From positions 1 through 42,641 of the forward strand of contig JAFZNG010000024.1 of the NCBI GenBank assembly GCA_017551025.1: DNA of 42,641 nt, read 5' to 3'. Below, in pieces: positions 7,201-20,082 of the stretch (positions within the stretch are counted from its first letter, which is position 1; every line of letters starts with the position of its first letter). The notes beneath the pieces were generated by a model. The model saw only the letters and a list, made by a program, of their open reading frames with translations, was not told where the DNA came from and searched no databases. The translations under genes and the position numbers were made by a program. Origin of the DNA: Paludibacteraceae bacterium (GTDB lineage Bacteria; Bacteroidota; Bacteroidia; Bacteroidales; Paludibacteraceae).

Positions 7201-8773
7201 GAGTTGCAACAATAGTAATAAGGTGCCCGGTAGGAATAGAACTGCCGCTGGTGGTAGCACCACTAAAGTCAGCTACGGAGTAGCAAGTTACCGTACTTGT
7301 GCTGTAATCACCTTTGACAGCATAGGTAAGGGTATATAACTTCGAGAAGAAGGCATAAGTTGTTGTTGCACTTGTAATATTGTACGAATAACTTGCATCT
7401 GTATTGGACGGAGTACTACCCGTTCCCCAACCTTCAAAATGGTAACTACTGCTAAGTGACTCATATGTGTGCGTAATTTCACCGGTTCGAATAGCACCGT
7501 AGGTTTTATTACCATCACCGTCCTCAGAGGTAGTACTAGTAATAGTGCTTCGAGCGGTGTCGGTAGCATTCTTCATGTACGAGCCTCTTAATTTCAGTGT
7601 TGCAGGCCACAAACCTTCTACATCAGAATAGGAAGTTCCTGTATCGCGTTTCTTTGCTGCCTGAGAAGCATTGAATTTTTGAACATCACTATATCCACTA
7701 CCTTGATAAGTAATCGTCATGTCTTTCCCATTACCAGCAGAAGCGGTAGTAATTAAGAAGGTTTTATAACTACTATTGGTACCATTTAAATCATAATTGC
7801 CTGTATAAGCTGCCGTATAACCACCAGTGCCTTTTGTTGAAAGCGAAGAGGAACCCCACTGATAGTCTCCATTAAGAGTTGATGCGTCAGATGAACTACC
7901 TATAACAGCATAGTACGTAACATCATCCCATGTATCACTATTCAAATCAACATGATATAAATTAGTTCCTGTTACTCGTGTAAGTGCATACACTTTGGAA
8001 TAAGCAGTCGGTTTATCGTGACCGATGACCAGATACAAATTTCCTGTAAATCCACTTACAGAGTTATCAAAATACACATGGTTTCCGTTGTTGACCTGAT
8101 TACAGCGAGTGATTTTAAGAGCGCCAGTAGAATATGTTAATTCAAATACACATTTATCATCTGTAGAGGGCGAATTCACTGTAGTTGCTCCGGTTACAGC
8201 CGTAGCACCTCCTGCACCACCATCAGAATTTCTACGACCATAATCATATGTCGTGCCATTATATGGTCCGGTACATGCGTACACACCACCTCCGCAGTCC
8301 GTCAATGCGGAACTCCATGTCCACGCGTGATCACTTCCCCATGGGTATTTGAGATAGTAACCACATTTCGTAACGGTAATATTTACATTCCATCCATCAT
8401 TTGTAGAGACAATACTAACATCGCTAACATCTGACAATGTTATGTACATCGCAGGGCTATTCCCATCCTGTAGACCATAAGCCGATAAAGTAGATCCTGT
8501 AGCAGATGATATACAATTCGAAGCAGACCAGTTACTTCCGTCTTGTCTATCTGTTACTTTAAAATAATGCGTGCCTGCGGCTATTGTATTAAACGAAGCA
8601 GTGGAGCCTGATGTACATTGGTAATAATAATCAGACCAATTTGCGTTTCCAGTCAATCCTGAACTTCCAATAATCCACAATTCCGCCCACACATTACCGG
8701 CACCCACGGTCATCAAGCACAGGGCAACGAGTGCTATGCGATAAATAGATTTTAAGTAAGTTTGTTTTTTCAT
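4211..8773 (-). CDS. Large secreted InlB/Listeria-Bacteroides repeat protein (1520 aa)
   Basis: A signal peptide ends near VGAGNVWA. The N-terminal 450 residues contain several beta-sandwich-like segments resembling glycan-binding modules (ELWIIGSSGLTG; HVYFDNSVSGFTGNLYLVIG). The middle holds repeated InlB_B/Flg_new-type units recognisable by YAKW, LYAHW and AGYKFKEW-type ends. A C-terminal beta domain (YTLCLPFDVE onward) precedes a short tail KVLIDGQLYIYRDGQMY, which resembles tails of surface proteins exported by type IX secretion in Prevotella-like bacteria. A run of seven Glu (around residue 1442) comes from a GAA/GAG microsatellite. Its place after GH97 suggests a surface glucan-binding or adhesion role within the PUL; this is inference. 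No catalytic domain was recognised. Confidence 0.85.
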   Translation of the reverse strand: MKKQTYLKSIYRIALVALCLMTVGAGNVWAELWIIGSSGLTGNANWSDYYYQCTSGSTASFNTIAAGTHYFKVTDRQDGSNWSASNCISSATGSTLSAYGLQDGNSPAMYITLSDVSDVSIVSTNDGWNVNITVTKCGYYLKYPWGSDHAWTWSSALTDCGGGVYACTGPYNGTTYDYGRRNSDGGAGGATAVTGATTVNSPSTDDKCVFELTYSTGALKITRCNQVNNGNHVYFDNSVSGFTGNLYLVIGHDKPTAYSKVYALTRVTGTNLYHVDLNSDTWDDVTYYAVIGSSSDASTLNGDYQWGSSSLSTKGTGGYTAAYTGNYDLNGTNSSYKTFLITTASAGNGKDMTITYQGSGYSDVQKFNASQAAKKRDTGTSYSDVEGLWPATLKLRGSYMKNATDTARSTITSTTSEDGDGNKTYGAIRTGEITHTYESLSSSYHFEGWGTGSTPSNTDASYSYNITSATTTYAFFSKLYTLTYAVKGDYSTSTVTCYSVADFSGATTSGSSIPTGHLITIVATPAPGYEVKGWYSDASCTSAYSSGSGGVTIEDSNNTFKLASLNADTEVYPKFGPKTYTINLANMDADEAGTTSVTVTYNASTNMTSPISTPTKAHYEFGGYWTSENTGATLDNKLIDEDGNWIADVTGYTSNDGAGHPTWIHDYAISLYAKWTETPYTITMAVSPAGAGTTSPASTATGKLVTESGDITATPAAGYKFKEWQFSKTDEAYDVWCADGYSSTDATIHIKAQHNGTLTAVFEERYSLVGSLQDDSGNGGMPGWKDYTKTFTVNSSSPVDLTRTCTLQANKTYKLQVHDLATSTNLGRSGCDPVCVLEENASLVMENSNNDVFLYTGGAGEYIFKITAVDGSGHPTLTVLRPHQLHMGHVYAGIDNTSATNSGDTGGTLTATISASSVSNGDWFNYGSDIAYTATPATGYTAKWYTNDGYSSEFPEQPANSWTDYNVTHDENVYVRFTEKSTSVTLGKTGKGTITVGGSDFTWDEATTCGVTTTRALVATAATGYTFTSWSLSADPDFQLDDKSGDDDNTVTLKGKGTGTAGTLTANFSAKTYSVKLNNDHDGGDLTDGSATATYDATSLDVSSHAAFSGWNLLGYWNGPGVKVANADGSLIANVDGYTDSEGKWIKDAGETVNLYAHWSRTYTINENGGTTPGSVTVTYNSADATVTAPVWSGYTLERVYAETGCTNKLMEANGHLIDYDGYVSDSKWTKKDDATLYAKWVKVIYRTGDKTDGDTHHPAAGGSVESYSGSAIPVTIEYRMKVDEIGKWYTLCLPFDVEAVRVWDGEDGRYYDLVPYYRSGDKYYNGHYVIRTPDFKTDGVDSIAISRFGEWVDPTSSAFTPVANTPYTIQWPNLYFENRYVSFFGTSISSWPSTMTPGEAPTDNTVVNVYGNTTMVSGQVPGAYMLDNDYGVGAWLRLEEEEEEEGGRTIPPFECYIRASDAATPLYVAIRPGMTIVDTPTGWDAISNPAEKATKVLIDGQLYIYRDGQMYTVQGTLVK

Positions 8774-8796
8774 CGTATTTATGTGTTTTTATTTAG

Positions 8797-8834
8797 TAAC
8801 CCTGCGGCGAGCCAACGCCGCAAGGCTGAAGGGG

Positions 8835-8837
<3 letters not shown>
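8797..8837. other. Intra-operon hairpin between GH97 and InlB-repeat genes
   Basis: TGCGGCG (8803-8809) pairs with CGCCGCA (8816-8822) around a 6-nt loop, with a further outer pairing of TAACCC with GGGTTA that reaches the GH97 stop codon. On the transcript strand it is not followed by a U-tract, so it may stabilise the upstream mRNA or reduce downstream expression rather than terminate. Confidence 0.6.
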
Positions 8838-12867
<4,030 letters not shown>

Positions 12868-12871
<4 letters not shown>

Positions 12872-13971
12872 AGTTTCACAAAGCTAATGGTTGTGTCATT
12901 GAAGTTGATTCGTATCTGGTACTGGCCCGGGACAGTGATGCGCCATTTATTGTCCGCACCACCCGTACGGGCTTCGAACGTACCGTTCTCCGTCGGCGCA
13001 CAATCGGGCGTAGGCGCATAGAGCATCTCGCCCGACCAATCGGACTTGAGTTCGGTGGGGAACTTCAGTTCGCCTGCACTGAGCATACCCTGATACGTGA
13101 AGATATTCGCCTCCGGATGCTGCAGCTCGGTGATATTGTCCCAACTCCATCCGCCCGGCGTAGCATCGCCGATCATATACACATGGCTGTAGGCTTCGCC
13201 GCCCAGATAGGTGACGGTCATCGTCAGTGCCTCTACATCCGCTTCGATGCGGTAGTTGCCGGTCTTCGGGATATACCACTTCATATCCGGATACGTCTCC
13301 TCCGTAGGACGATATATCATCTTGTTCTCATCCAGCGTATCGCGTACGTAGCAGGGCAACCAGGTACTGTCGGTCAAGAGAAACTTAAACTCACCCTTAT
13401 GCATCTGGCCTGTCCAAGAGAAGGAAGAGAGCGTAGTCATATCGATGATCATCGGCGTAGCACGTCCCAGGTTCCATCCGTTAGGCGTAGCGTCACCTAC
13501 CAAGTATAGGTCCGTCAACATCGCTGCACGCCAAGCCATACGTACGGTCTGCGGCTCCGAGACCTGCTCCTCGCCACTCATCAGCACCTTGGCACGCACG
13601 CGCCACTCAAAGCTTGTAAACTGTCCCTCCGGTATGTCGGGATAGGTAAGCGCCAGCGTGTCGGCCAGTTGCTTATGACCCAGCACCAAGGTGCGGTTGG
13701 CCGTACGACCGATCTCCCATTTCAGGCCACCGGCGAAGTCAGCACCTACGGTGTCCATCTCGATAGTATAACTGATCGCCGAACCCGTACCGTGGTTGGT
13801 TCCGGCCGTCCAAGCCAGTTCCAGTGCCGGCAGATCCTTATAGATCGGCAGACAGAGTACAGAGTCGGTTGACAAGGTCAATGCCAGGGGTTCTTCCTGA
13901 ACAGGCTGTTCCGGCCTCTCGCAAGAGAAGAAAAGCGCAGTTGCTAATAGAAAAAATAGTATTTTTTTCAT
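12868..13971 (-). CDS. SusE/SusF-like glycan-binding lipoprotein
   Basis: The 367-residue protein starts with a lipoprotein signal (MKKILFFLLATALFFSCERP). An N-terminal SusE-type Ig-like domain (about residues 25-140) is followed by two carbohydrate-binding modules that begin with near-identical strands, LYLVGDATPNGWNL (about 155) and VYMIGDATPGGWSW (about 265), the SusE/SusF CBM signature. These proteins sit on the cell surface and hold glucan for the enzymes and SusCD. The position after susD and before GH66 matches known alpha-glucan PULs. Its spacer to susD contains one CGTAATGACG octamer copy. Confidence 0.9.
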
Positions 13972-13996
13972 AATATTATTCGTAATGACGAAGGTT

Positions 13997-15478
13997 TTAC
14001 CATCCGGGGTTTTGCGTTAATAATTCATTGGCTTCTCTCTCCTGCATCGGAATCGGGAAGAGCAGATGCTTGGTCGTAGCCGAAGTCTTGCCGATCGAGT
14101 GCAGGAAGGTGAGCGCGTAGTTATCAGGATAACGAAGCATATCAAACCAGCGATGTCCCTCGAAAGCGAGCTCGATACGACGTTCGTGGATGATCTTCTC
14201 GCGCATCTGCAGTTGACTCAGTCCTTCTACTTGTGCACGACTGGTCAGACCGGCACGCTTGCGCACCTGGTAGAGCGGTTCTTCCGCCTCGGTCGTACGT
14301 CCCAGTTCATTCAGCGCCTCCGCCTTCATGAGCAGCACATCGGCATAACGCGTAATGATCCAGTTCTGATTCGAGGTGTTATAATCCGGAGACTGCGCCT
14401 TGGTGAGCAGGAACTTACGTACGTTATATCCGGTCGTGGACCATGTGCCGCTATAGGTATAGCCGTCGAAAGTAGGACAACCGGTATAGAAAATAGTCAG
14501 GTCCTTGCGCAAGTCACCGGGTTCGTACTGGCTGACGAACTCCGCCGTAGGCTGGTTCCAACCGTAGCAACCGGCTGCCATACCCGAGTTACGCGGACCT
14601 TGATAGGTGCTGATCCAGGATGCCTGGTTCTCGTTGGACCAGAAGTCCTTGTTGGTCTTACCGTAGTACTGCACCTCGAAGATCGACTCTACCCCGTTCT
14701 GCTTGGCAGGGTTGTAGTTGTCGGCATAGTTGGTAGCCAACTGGTAACCCATCGCACCAATCTCCTCGCAGAGGCGAACCACCTCATTATACTTCGCATT
14801 ATCCGGCTGATAGGTCAGATAGACGCGTGCGAGTTCTGCCATAGCCGCCTCCTTGGTAGCACGACCGATGTCTTTGCTGCCATAAGCGCTACGCTGGGGC
14901 AATAGGGCGATGGCCTGCTGGAGATCCTCCGTAATCAGGGCATAGACCTCATCCACCGACGCACGCGGCATCTTGAGTTCACTATCCGCCGTAAGCGGCT
15001 CCGTAGGCATCGGTACACCGCCAAATAGGCGCACTAATATAAAGTAGTAATGCGCACGCAGGAAACGGGCCTCACCGAGCAGACGAGACTTGATCTCGTT
15101 GTCGATATCCATCTGCGGCACATTGGCCAGCACGAAGTTGCAACGCAGGATTCCGGGCGACGGTCCGCGCCATAGATCCAGTGCGGCAAAGTTATCGGAA
15201 GTAGCAATAAAATTCGCCATCTCCACCGTCTCCAGTCCGTCGGAACCTCCTCCGGCTCCTACCACACTCTCGCCGGCGATGATGTCCAGCGTCCAAATAC
15301 GCATGTTATACAGTTTGGGCCACTGCAGAGGCTGGTAGCACGCATTGACAGCTGCTATGGCATCCGCTTCGGTCTGGAAGCCGTTGGTCGTATCCACCGA
15401 GTCCCAAGGTTCGCGATCTAAAAAGTTGCACGCTGTGACTGCCAGCAAAATTCCTATACAAATCAGTAATCGTTTCAT
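13997..15478 (-). CDS. susD: SusD/RagB-family glycan-binding lipoprotein
   Basis: The 493-residue protein has a lipobox (LLAVTACNFLD), the SusD N-terminal motif (NACYQPLQWPKLYN region), TPR-like helices (RFLRAHYYFILVRLFGGVPMPTEP, a family hallmark) and the conserved C-terminal ERRIELAFEGHRWFDMLRY. SusD caps the SusC channel and presents oligosaccharides for import. It follows susC by 5 bp. The sequence is full length for the family. Substrate cannot be read from SusD alone; the neighbouring GH66 and GH97 genes suggest an alpha-1,6-glucan. Confidence 0.95.
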   Translation of the reverse strand: MKRLLICIGILLAVTACNFLDREPWDSVDTTNGFQTEADAIAAVNACYQPLQWPKLYNMRIWTLDIIAGESVVGAGGGSDGLETVEMANFIATSDNFAALDLWRGPSPGILRCNFVLANVPQMDIDNEIKSRLLGEARFLRAHYYFILVRLFGGVPMPTEPLTADSELKMPRASVDEVYALITEDLQQAIALLPQRSAYGSKDIGRATKEAAMAELARVYLTYQPDNAKYNEVVRLCEEIGAMGYQLATNYADNYNPAKQNGVESIFEVQYYGKTNKDFWSNENQASWISTYQGPRNSGMAAGCYGWNQPTAEFVSQYEPGDLRKDLTIFYTGCPTFDGYTYSGTWSTTGYNVRKFLLTKAQSPDYNTSNQNWIITRYADVLLMKAEALNELGRTTEAEEPLYQVRKRAGLTSRAQVEGLSQLQMREKIIHERRIELAFEGHRWFDMLRYPDNYALTFLHSIGKTSATTKHLLFPIPMQEREANELLTQNPGW

Positions 15479-15483
15479 AGTCG

Positions 15484-18453
15484 TTAGAATGTGATGTTAA
15501 GACCAAATGTGAAATTACGTGTAATCGGATAGACATTGCCGTCTATGCCGCTACCTCCCACCTCGGGATCCAGACCCGTATAGCGCGTGAGCGTATAGAG
15601 GTTCTGTCCGGAAACAGAGAAGCGAACCTCTTCCATCAAGGCCTTGCGGGTATATTTCTTAGGCAGCGTATAACCTACCGTAATACTCTTCAATCGCAGA
15701 TAGTCACCGGGCTCCAGGAAGCGGTCGCTCGTACGGTTGTTCTTGTTCGGGTCGCTGAACACGGTACGCGGCATGGTGGTAGAAGGACATTCCGGACGCC
15801 AACGATCGAGGGTGGTCGTCATCTGGTTGATCGCCACGTTCATCGACTCCAGCGTCGCACGGTTGCCATTGTAGATCTTATTGCCGGCTGCACCCTGCAG
15901 GTAGATTTCTACATCTACGCCGTAGAACTCAAAGCGGTTGTTCATCGAGAAGGTCCAACTGGGTGTCGGCGTACCGAGTATCGTGCGGTCGTCCTCGTTG
16001 ATGACACCGTCGTTGTTGAGGTCCTTGAAACGAATATCACCGGGTTGCGTCGAGGTATATTGGTCGCTACCAATGGTCTGCACGGCATGCTGGTCGATCT
16101 CCTCCTGGGTCTGGAAGATACCGTCCGTCACATAGCCGTAGAAGGCTGCCACGGGATAACCAACGGCATTGATGTTGCAATCAAAATACATCGGCACATC
16201 GCCATTCAGCGATAGAATCGCATTGTGGTTGTATGCAAAGTTGACGGTCGTAGTCCAATTGAAGTTGGGCTTCTTGATATTCATCGAGTTGAGGCTCACC
16301 TCAATACCCCAGTTGCGCATACGACCGGCATTGATACTCGGCACAGCCTCATCGGAATAACCGCTACTGATGGGTACCGACATCGGCACCAGCATATCGT
16401 TGGTATTCTTGATATAACCGTCGATGGTAGCATGCAAGCGCTGATCAAACAGCGCCAAGTCCATACCTACGTTATACTGCTCCACGGTCTCCCAACGTAC
16501 GTTCGGATTAGGCAATACCCACGGTGCCAAGCCCGGCACTTGGGTGCCGCCAAACAGATATTGCACCGTCTGCAATTGCGATGCATAGGCGTAGTTGCCT
16601 ACCGAGGCTTGGTTACCCGTCAGACCGTAACCGGCACGCAACTTAAGGTCGGTAAGCCAGAAACTCTTCTCAAACCAATGCTCCTCGCTCATACGCCATG
16701 CCAGTGCCACCGAGGGGAAATAACCCCAGCGGTTCTTCTTAGCAAAACGGCTCGAACCATCTGCACGGAAAGTGGCAGTCAGCAGATAACGGTTGTCGTA
16801 ACCGTAGGTCACACGTCCCATGAACGAAAGCAGTGCCCAATCCGACTTGTTACCGGAGAGCGTCGGCTCGAGCAGACCGTTGCTGAGCTGGCGTGCCTCG
16901 TCGGAGATAAAGCCCTGTACGGCACCCGCCATATACTCGTACTTATTCGCCTGCATCGACGAACCGATCATCGCCGTAAAGGAGTGCTTCTTATTCCAGG
17001 TCTTGACAAACGAAAGCGTGTTATCCCAAAGCCATGTAATACTCTTGTCGAACGAATGGCTTACCTGCGACTCGGGCTGCGCAATAGGCTTCCAGTCGTA
17101 GGCCGGCGACCAACCCTCGGTATCCCAATACATGACCTGCATACCGAACGTGGTCTTGAAAATCAACCAATCCAGGGGCTTGATCTCGGCGTAGATATTG
17201 CCGAGCAGGTTATAGCCCTTGGTAACACTGTTGTTGGTGAGCATCTTACCGATCGGGTTGGTAATATCGCCTACATACATCGCCAGTCCTTCCGGTCCTG
17301 CCCAGGTGCCATCTTCATTCTTAATCGCCTGCGTAGGCAGTGCGCGCATCGTATTCTGTATATCATACGCGCCCGAGGACTTGACGTCATGGTTAAGGCT
17401 TAGTTTATGTCCGAAACGCAACCAGTCAAAGAGCTGCGTATCATGGTTGAACTGCAAGGTAATACGCTTATAATCGGTGGTCTTGATAATACCCTTCTGA
17501 TCGAAATACGCACCCGATACGTAGAAATTGGATTTCTGCGTACCGCCGGAATAACTGAGACTGTAGTTCTGGGTCGGTGCGAACTGCCATAACTCGGACA
17601 TCCAATCGGTGCCTACACCCAGCGCCGTAGGATCGGCATACGCGGTATACTGCGGTTGGCCTGCGGCGGCCATCATCTCATTATGCAGCGAAGCGAACTG
17701 ATAAGCATTCAGCAGGGGTAAGGTACGCTGGATCTGGTCGAAACCAAAAGAGGCTTTGAGATTGATATGCCCTTTTTCATTCTCACCTTTCTTGGTGGTG
17801 ATGATCACGACACCATACGCACCGCGACTACCGTAGATAGCCGTGGCAGAGGCATCTTTGAGTACATCGATACTGGCTACGTCATCCATGTTGATCATGT
17901 TGAGCGGCACATCCGTCGGCACACCGTCGATAACGATAAGCGGTTGCGAATTGTTGATCGATCCGATACCACGGATATTCAGACTGACGTTACTACCCGG
18001 TGCACCGGAACCCGTCACTTGCAGACCGGCTGCACGACCCTCCAGCGCCACGCCTATCGAAGGTGCCGGCATCTTTTGCAAGTCCTTATCGTTCACCTGG
18101 GCGATAGAACCGGTCAGATCACTCTTCTTCTGCACACCATAACCGACTACCACGACCTCATCGAGTACTTCGGTATTCTCGTGCAGAACGACGCGCATAT
18201 CGGCTTTAGCCGGCAGGCTTTGCGATTCGTACCCCAAATAACTGATCTCCAGCGTCGCACCCTCGGCGATATCCAACGCAAAGATACCGTCGATATCGGT
18301 CACTGTACCCGTCGTCGTACCCTTGACTAGGATACTGGCACCGATGACCGGTTCGCCCGACTCGTCCACAACCATGCCGCGAACTTGCGCAGCAAGCGGC
18401 ATCACGGCCAACTGGAGTAAAATCATCGTAAAAAACAAGAATCGTTTCTTCAT
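15484..18453 (-). CDS. susC: SusC/RagA-family TonB-linked outer membrane transporter
   Basis: I place the start at ATG 18453 (MKKRFLFFTMILLQ), 30 bp after the -7 promoter element; an in-frame upstream extension would contain the promoter and is rejected. The 989-residue protein has a signal peptide, a carboxypeptidase-regulatory-like domain (VRGMVVDESGEPVIGASILV), the DEVVVVGYG segment, a plug domain with NIRGIGSINNSQPLIVIDG and YGSRGAYGVVIITTKKG, and a beta barrel with the usual C-terminal TRNFTFGLNITF. It imports oligosaccharides in complex with SusD using TonB energy. It is the first gene of the PUL operon, which runs to the terminator at 3687-3720. Confidence 0.95.
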   Translation of the reverse strand: MKKRFLFFTMILLQLAVMPLAAQVRGMVVDESGEPVIGASILVKGTTTGTVTDIDGIFALDIAEGATLEISYLGYESQSLPAKADMRVVLHENTEVLDEVVVVGYGVQKKSDLTGSIAQVNDKDLQKMPAPSIGVALEGRAAGLQVTGSGAPGSNVSLNIRGIGSINNSQPLIVIDGVPTDVPLNMINMDDVASIDVLKDASATAIYGSRGAYGVVIITTKKGENEKGHINLKASFGFDQIQRTLPLLNAYQFASLHNEMMAAAGQPQYTAYADPTALGVGTDWMSELWQFAPTQNYSLSYSGGTQKSNFYVSGAYFDQKGIIKTTDYKRITLQFNHDTQLFDWLRFGHKLSLNHDVKSSGAYDIQNTMRALPTQAIKNEDGTWAGPEGLAMYVGDITNPIGKMLTNNSVTKGYNLLGNIYAEIKPLDWLIFKTTFGMQVMYWDTEGWSPAYDWKPIAQPESQVSHSFDKSITWLWDNTLSFVKTWNKKHSFTAMIGSSMQANKYEYMAGAVQGFISDEARQLSNGLLEPTLSGNKSDWALLSFMGRVTYGYDNRYLLTATFRADGSSRFAKKNRWGYFPSVALAWRMSEEHWFEKSFWLTDLKLRAGYGLTGNQASVGNYAYASQLQTVQYLFGGTQVPGLAPWVLPNPNVRWETVEQYNVGMDLALFDQRLHATIDGYIKNTNDMLVPMSVPISSGYSDEAVPSINAGRMRNWGIEVSLNSMNIKKPNFNWTTTVNFAYNHNAILSLNGDVPMYFDCNINAVGYPVAAFYGYVTDGIFQTQEEIDQHAVQTIGSDQYTSTQPGDIRFKDLNNDGVINEDDRTILGTPTPSWTFSMNNRFEFYGVDVEIYLQGAAGNKIYNGNRATLESMNVAINQMTTTLDRWRPECPSTTMPRTVFSDPNKNNRTSDRFLEPGDYLRLKSITVGYTLPKKYTRKALMEEVRFSVSGQNLYTLTRYTGLDPEVGGSGIDGNVYPITRNFTFGLNITF

Positions 18454-18482
18454 GGATAGTATTTTTTGATGTTTTTGCGATG

Positions 18483-18513
18483 CAAAATTACTGCTTTTTT
18501 GACACACATACAA
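18483..18513 (-). promoter_or_regulatory. Promoter of the susC operon
   Basis: TAATTTTG (18490-18483) lies exactly 20 bp downstream of TTG (18513-18511) on the minus strand, matching the TTG-N20-TAnnTTTG pattern. It lies between the regulator's terminator and susC, as expected for a PUL promoter controlled by the adjacent SusR-like protein. Confidence 0.75.
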
Positions 18514-18549
18514 TATACGCGCATAAAAAAGTAGTGCTTTTGACAACAT

Positions 18550-18587
18550 AAAAAAATCCATACTGCTGAAAATGAGCAATATGGATT
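18550..18587 (-). terminator. Terminator after the SusR-like gene
   Basis: On the minus strand AATCCATA-T-TGCT pairs with AGCA-G-TATGGATT around a 7-nt loop, followed by seven Ts (18556-18550). It separates the regulator's transcript from the susC promoter. Confidence 0.85.
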
Positions 18588-18624
18588 CTCATGACAGAGC
18601 GAAAAAAAGTAGTAACATTCCGGC

Positions 18625-20079
18625 CTATAGAGACGCCACTTTCTCCTCGAAATGTTCGCGTTCCCCCTGTGCAAGGTTGCGCATACGGGTACGGCTGTTA
18701 TAGATTGTGGGGAGCGAATAGCGCAGGAAGTCGGCTATCTGCTTGCTGTCCGTAATACCCAAATAGATGAGTGCCAACACGCGCAAATCGGTATTCAGTC
18801 GTTCCTTAGGTTTGATGCGCAATTCCGCCTCGGGCACCAACAGAGCTCGTACCTGCTCTACAAAGTCCGGGAACAATTCCAGGAAGGCATCATCAAAGTC
18901 CTGAAGCGTCGTTATCTTCATAAACCGCTCTACATAGACCGATTTGATGCGGTTGCTTCTACGAAGATCTTCGTTGCTCTGAGCAAGCCGTTCATTCAGT
19001 CTGGCCAGTTGGTGACGCTTGCGATTCACGTAGAAAAGGAACATGAAAACCATTCCCAAAATAACCAACACGCTGGTGAACAGGCTCATCAGCAGCAGAT
19101 GATGCCTTTGCAATTGACGCAGATAAGCCCCTTCCACCACCGGGTAAGCAGTACTCGTTTCGATAGAACGTACGCGGGCACTACCTGCAACTGCGTCTTC
19201 TACAGCACACTGCATATAATTATACGCTCGTTCTATATCCCCCTCTTCATACAGCAGTACAGCCAATTCCCGCAACGCGATATATTCGCGGATAGCATTC
19301 TTTAGGTCGGCAAGAGATGCCAAAATCAGGTAGTGTTTCGCCTCTTCCCGGTTTCCCATCTTCCTATATATTTGCGCACGCGTGAACGCAAAGACAGGCT
19401 CTTCGTATTGACCTTCTACCTGATTAGCCCGTTCGTAGGCTTCCAGTACATGCAGGGCACTGTCGTACAACTGCTTCTCATACAGATAATCCGCCCGTAC
19501 CAGTTCGTGCAGAAACGAACCTGCCGGATGAACCGCCATCATCTCTTCGCGGTACTGCTGGGTAATCGCATAATACGTCTGCCGTTCACGCTCCGTAACG
19601 GCAAAATCTTTCATCAGCCCGAAGAGCGTACGACGCAGATGACTGTAATAGGGTTCCAGAACAGGGTCAAGAGGAACAAGAACTGCGGAGTCCATGTAAA
19701 GAATACTCTCGTGGTACATACCGCTTCGCATGAGCACTTCCGAATAATTGAGAAGCGACACCTGCTCTTCGAATGGCGTCTCGGCCATGTCCAAACGCTG
19801 CTCGGTATAATAGCGTTGCGAATCCAGGTTATACGACCGATAGGTTTCTACCAAGCGGCCATAGATTTCAAAACGGTCGTGATGCGACAACGAATCCGCA
19901 AGCAAAGCTTGAAGCGAATCTACTTGCTCTACACGCCATGCGGCATACTGATCTCGCTCCTCGATACATTGATCCAATTCGTCCAATAAGGCCTGATCCG
20001 CCGTGCCACATTGACCGCAAGCGGTCAACATGAGCACCACGGACAGCAGAAAAATCATATGGACGTATACCTTGCGCAT
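18625..20079 (-). CDS. SusR-like membrane regulator (DUF6377-type)
   Basis: The 484-residue protein has an N-terminal hydrophobic segment (IFLLSVVLMLTACG, with a lipobox-like end), a helical TPR-like sensor region to about residue 320, one membrane helix (LLLMSLFTSVLVILGMVFMFLFY, about 326-348), a coiled-coil segment (RLNERLAQSNEDLRRSN) and a C-terminal helix-turn-helix (VLALIYLGITDSKQIADFLRYSLPTIYNSRTRMR). This is the architecture of B. theta SusR, which senses maltooligosaccharides in the periplasm and activates sus genes. It lies just upstream of susC, as PUL regulators usually do. It follows the TonB receptor by only 3 bp, so it appears to be transcribed with the genes upstream rather than from its own promoter. 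Confidence 0.85.
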   Translation of the reverse strand: MRKVYVHMIFLLSVVLMLTACGQCGTADQALLDELDQCIEERDQYAAWRVEQVDSLQALLADSLSHHDRFEIYGRLVETYRSYNLDSQRYYTEQRLDMAETPFEEQVSLLNYSEVLMRSGMYHESILYMDSAVLVPLDPVLEPYYSHLRRTLFGLMKDFAVTERERQTYYAITQQYREEMMAVHPAGSFLHELVRADYLYEKQLYDSALHVLEAYERANQVEGQYEEPVFAFTRAQIYRKMGNREEAKHYLILASLADLKNAIREYIALRELAVLLYEEGDIERAYNYMQCAVEDAVAGSARVRSIETSTAYPVVEGAYLRQLQRHHLLLMSLFTSVLVILGMVFMFLFYVNRKRHQLARLNERLAQSNEDLRRSNRIKSVYVERFMKITTLQDFDDAFLELFPDFVEQVRALLVPEAELRIKPKERLNTDLRVLALIYLGITDSKQIADFLRYSLPTIYNSRTRMRNLAQGEREHFEEKVASL

Positions 20080-20082
20080 AGA

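Noticed and set aside
18454-18579. Longer SusC start at 18579
   Set aside because: The extension would contain the promoter and precede the signal peptide; the ATG at 18453 gives a normal signal sequence.
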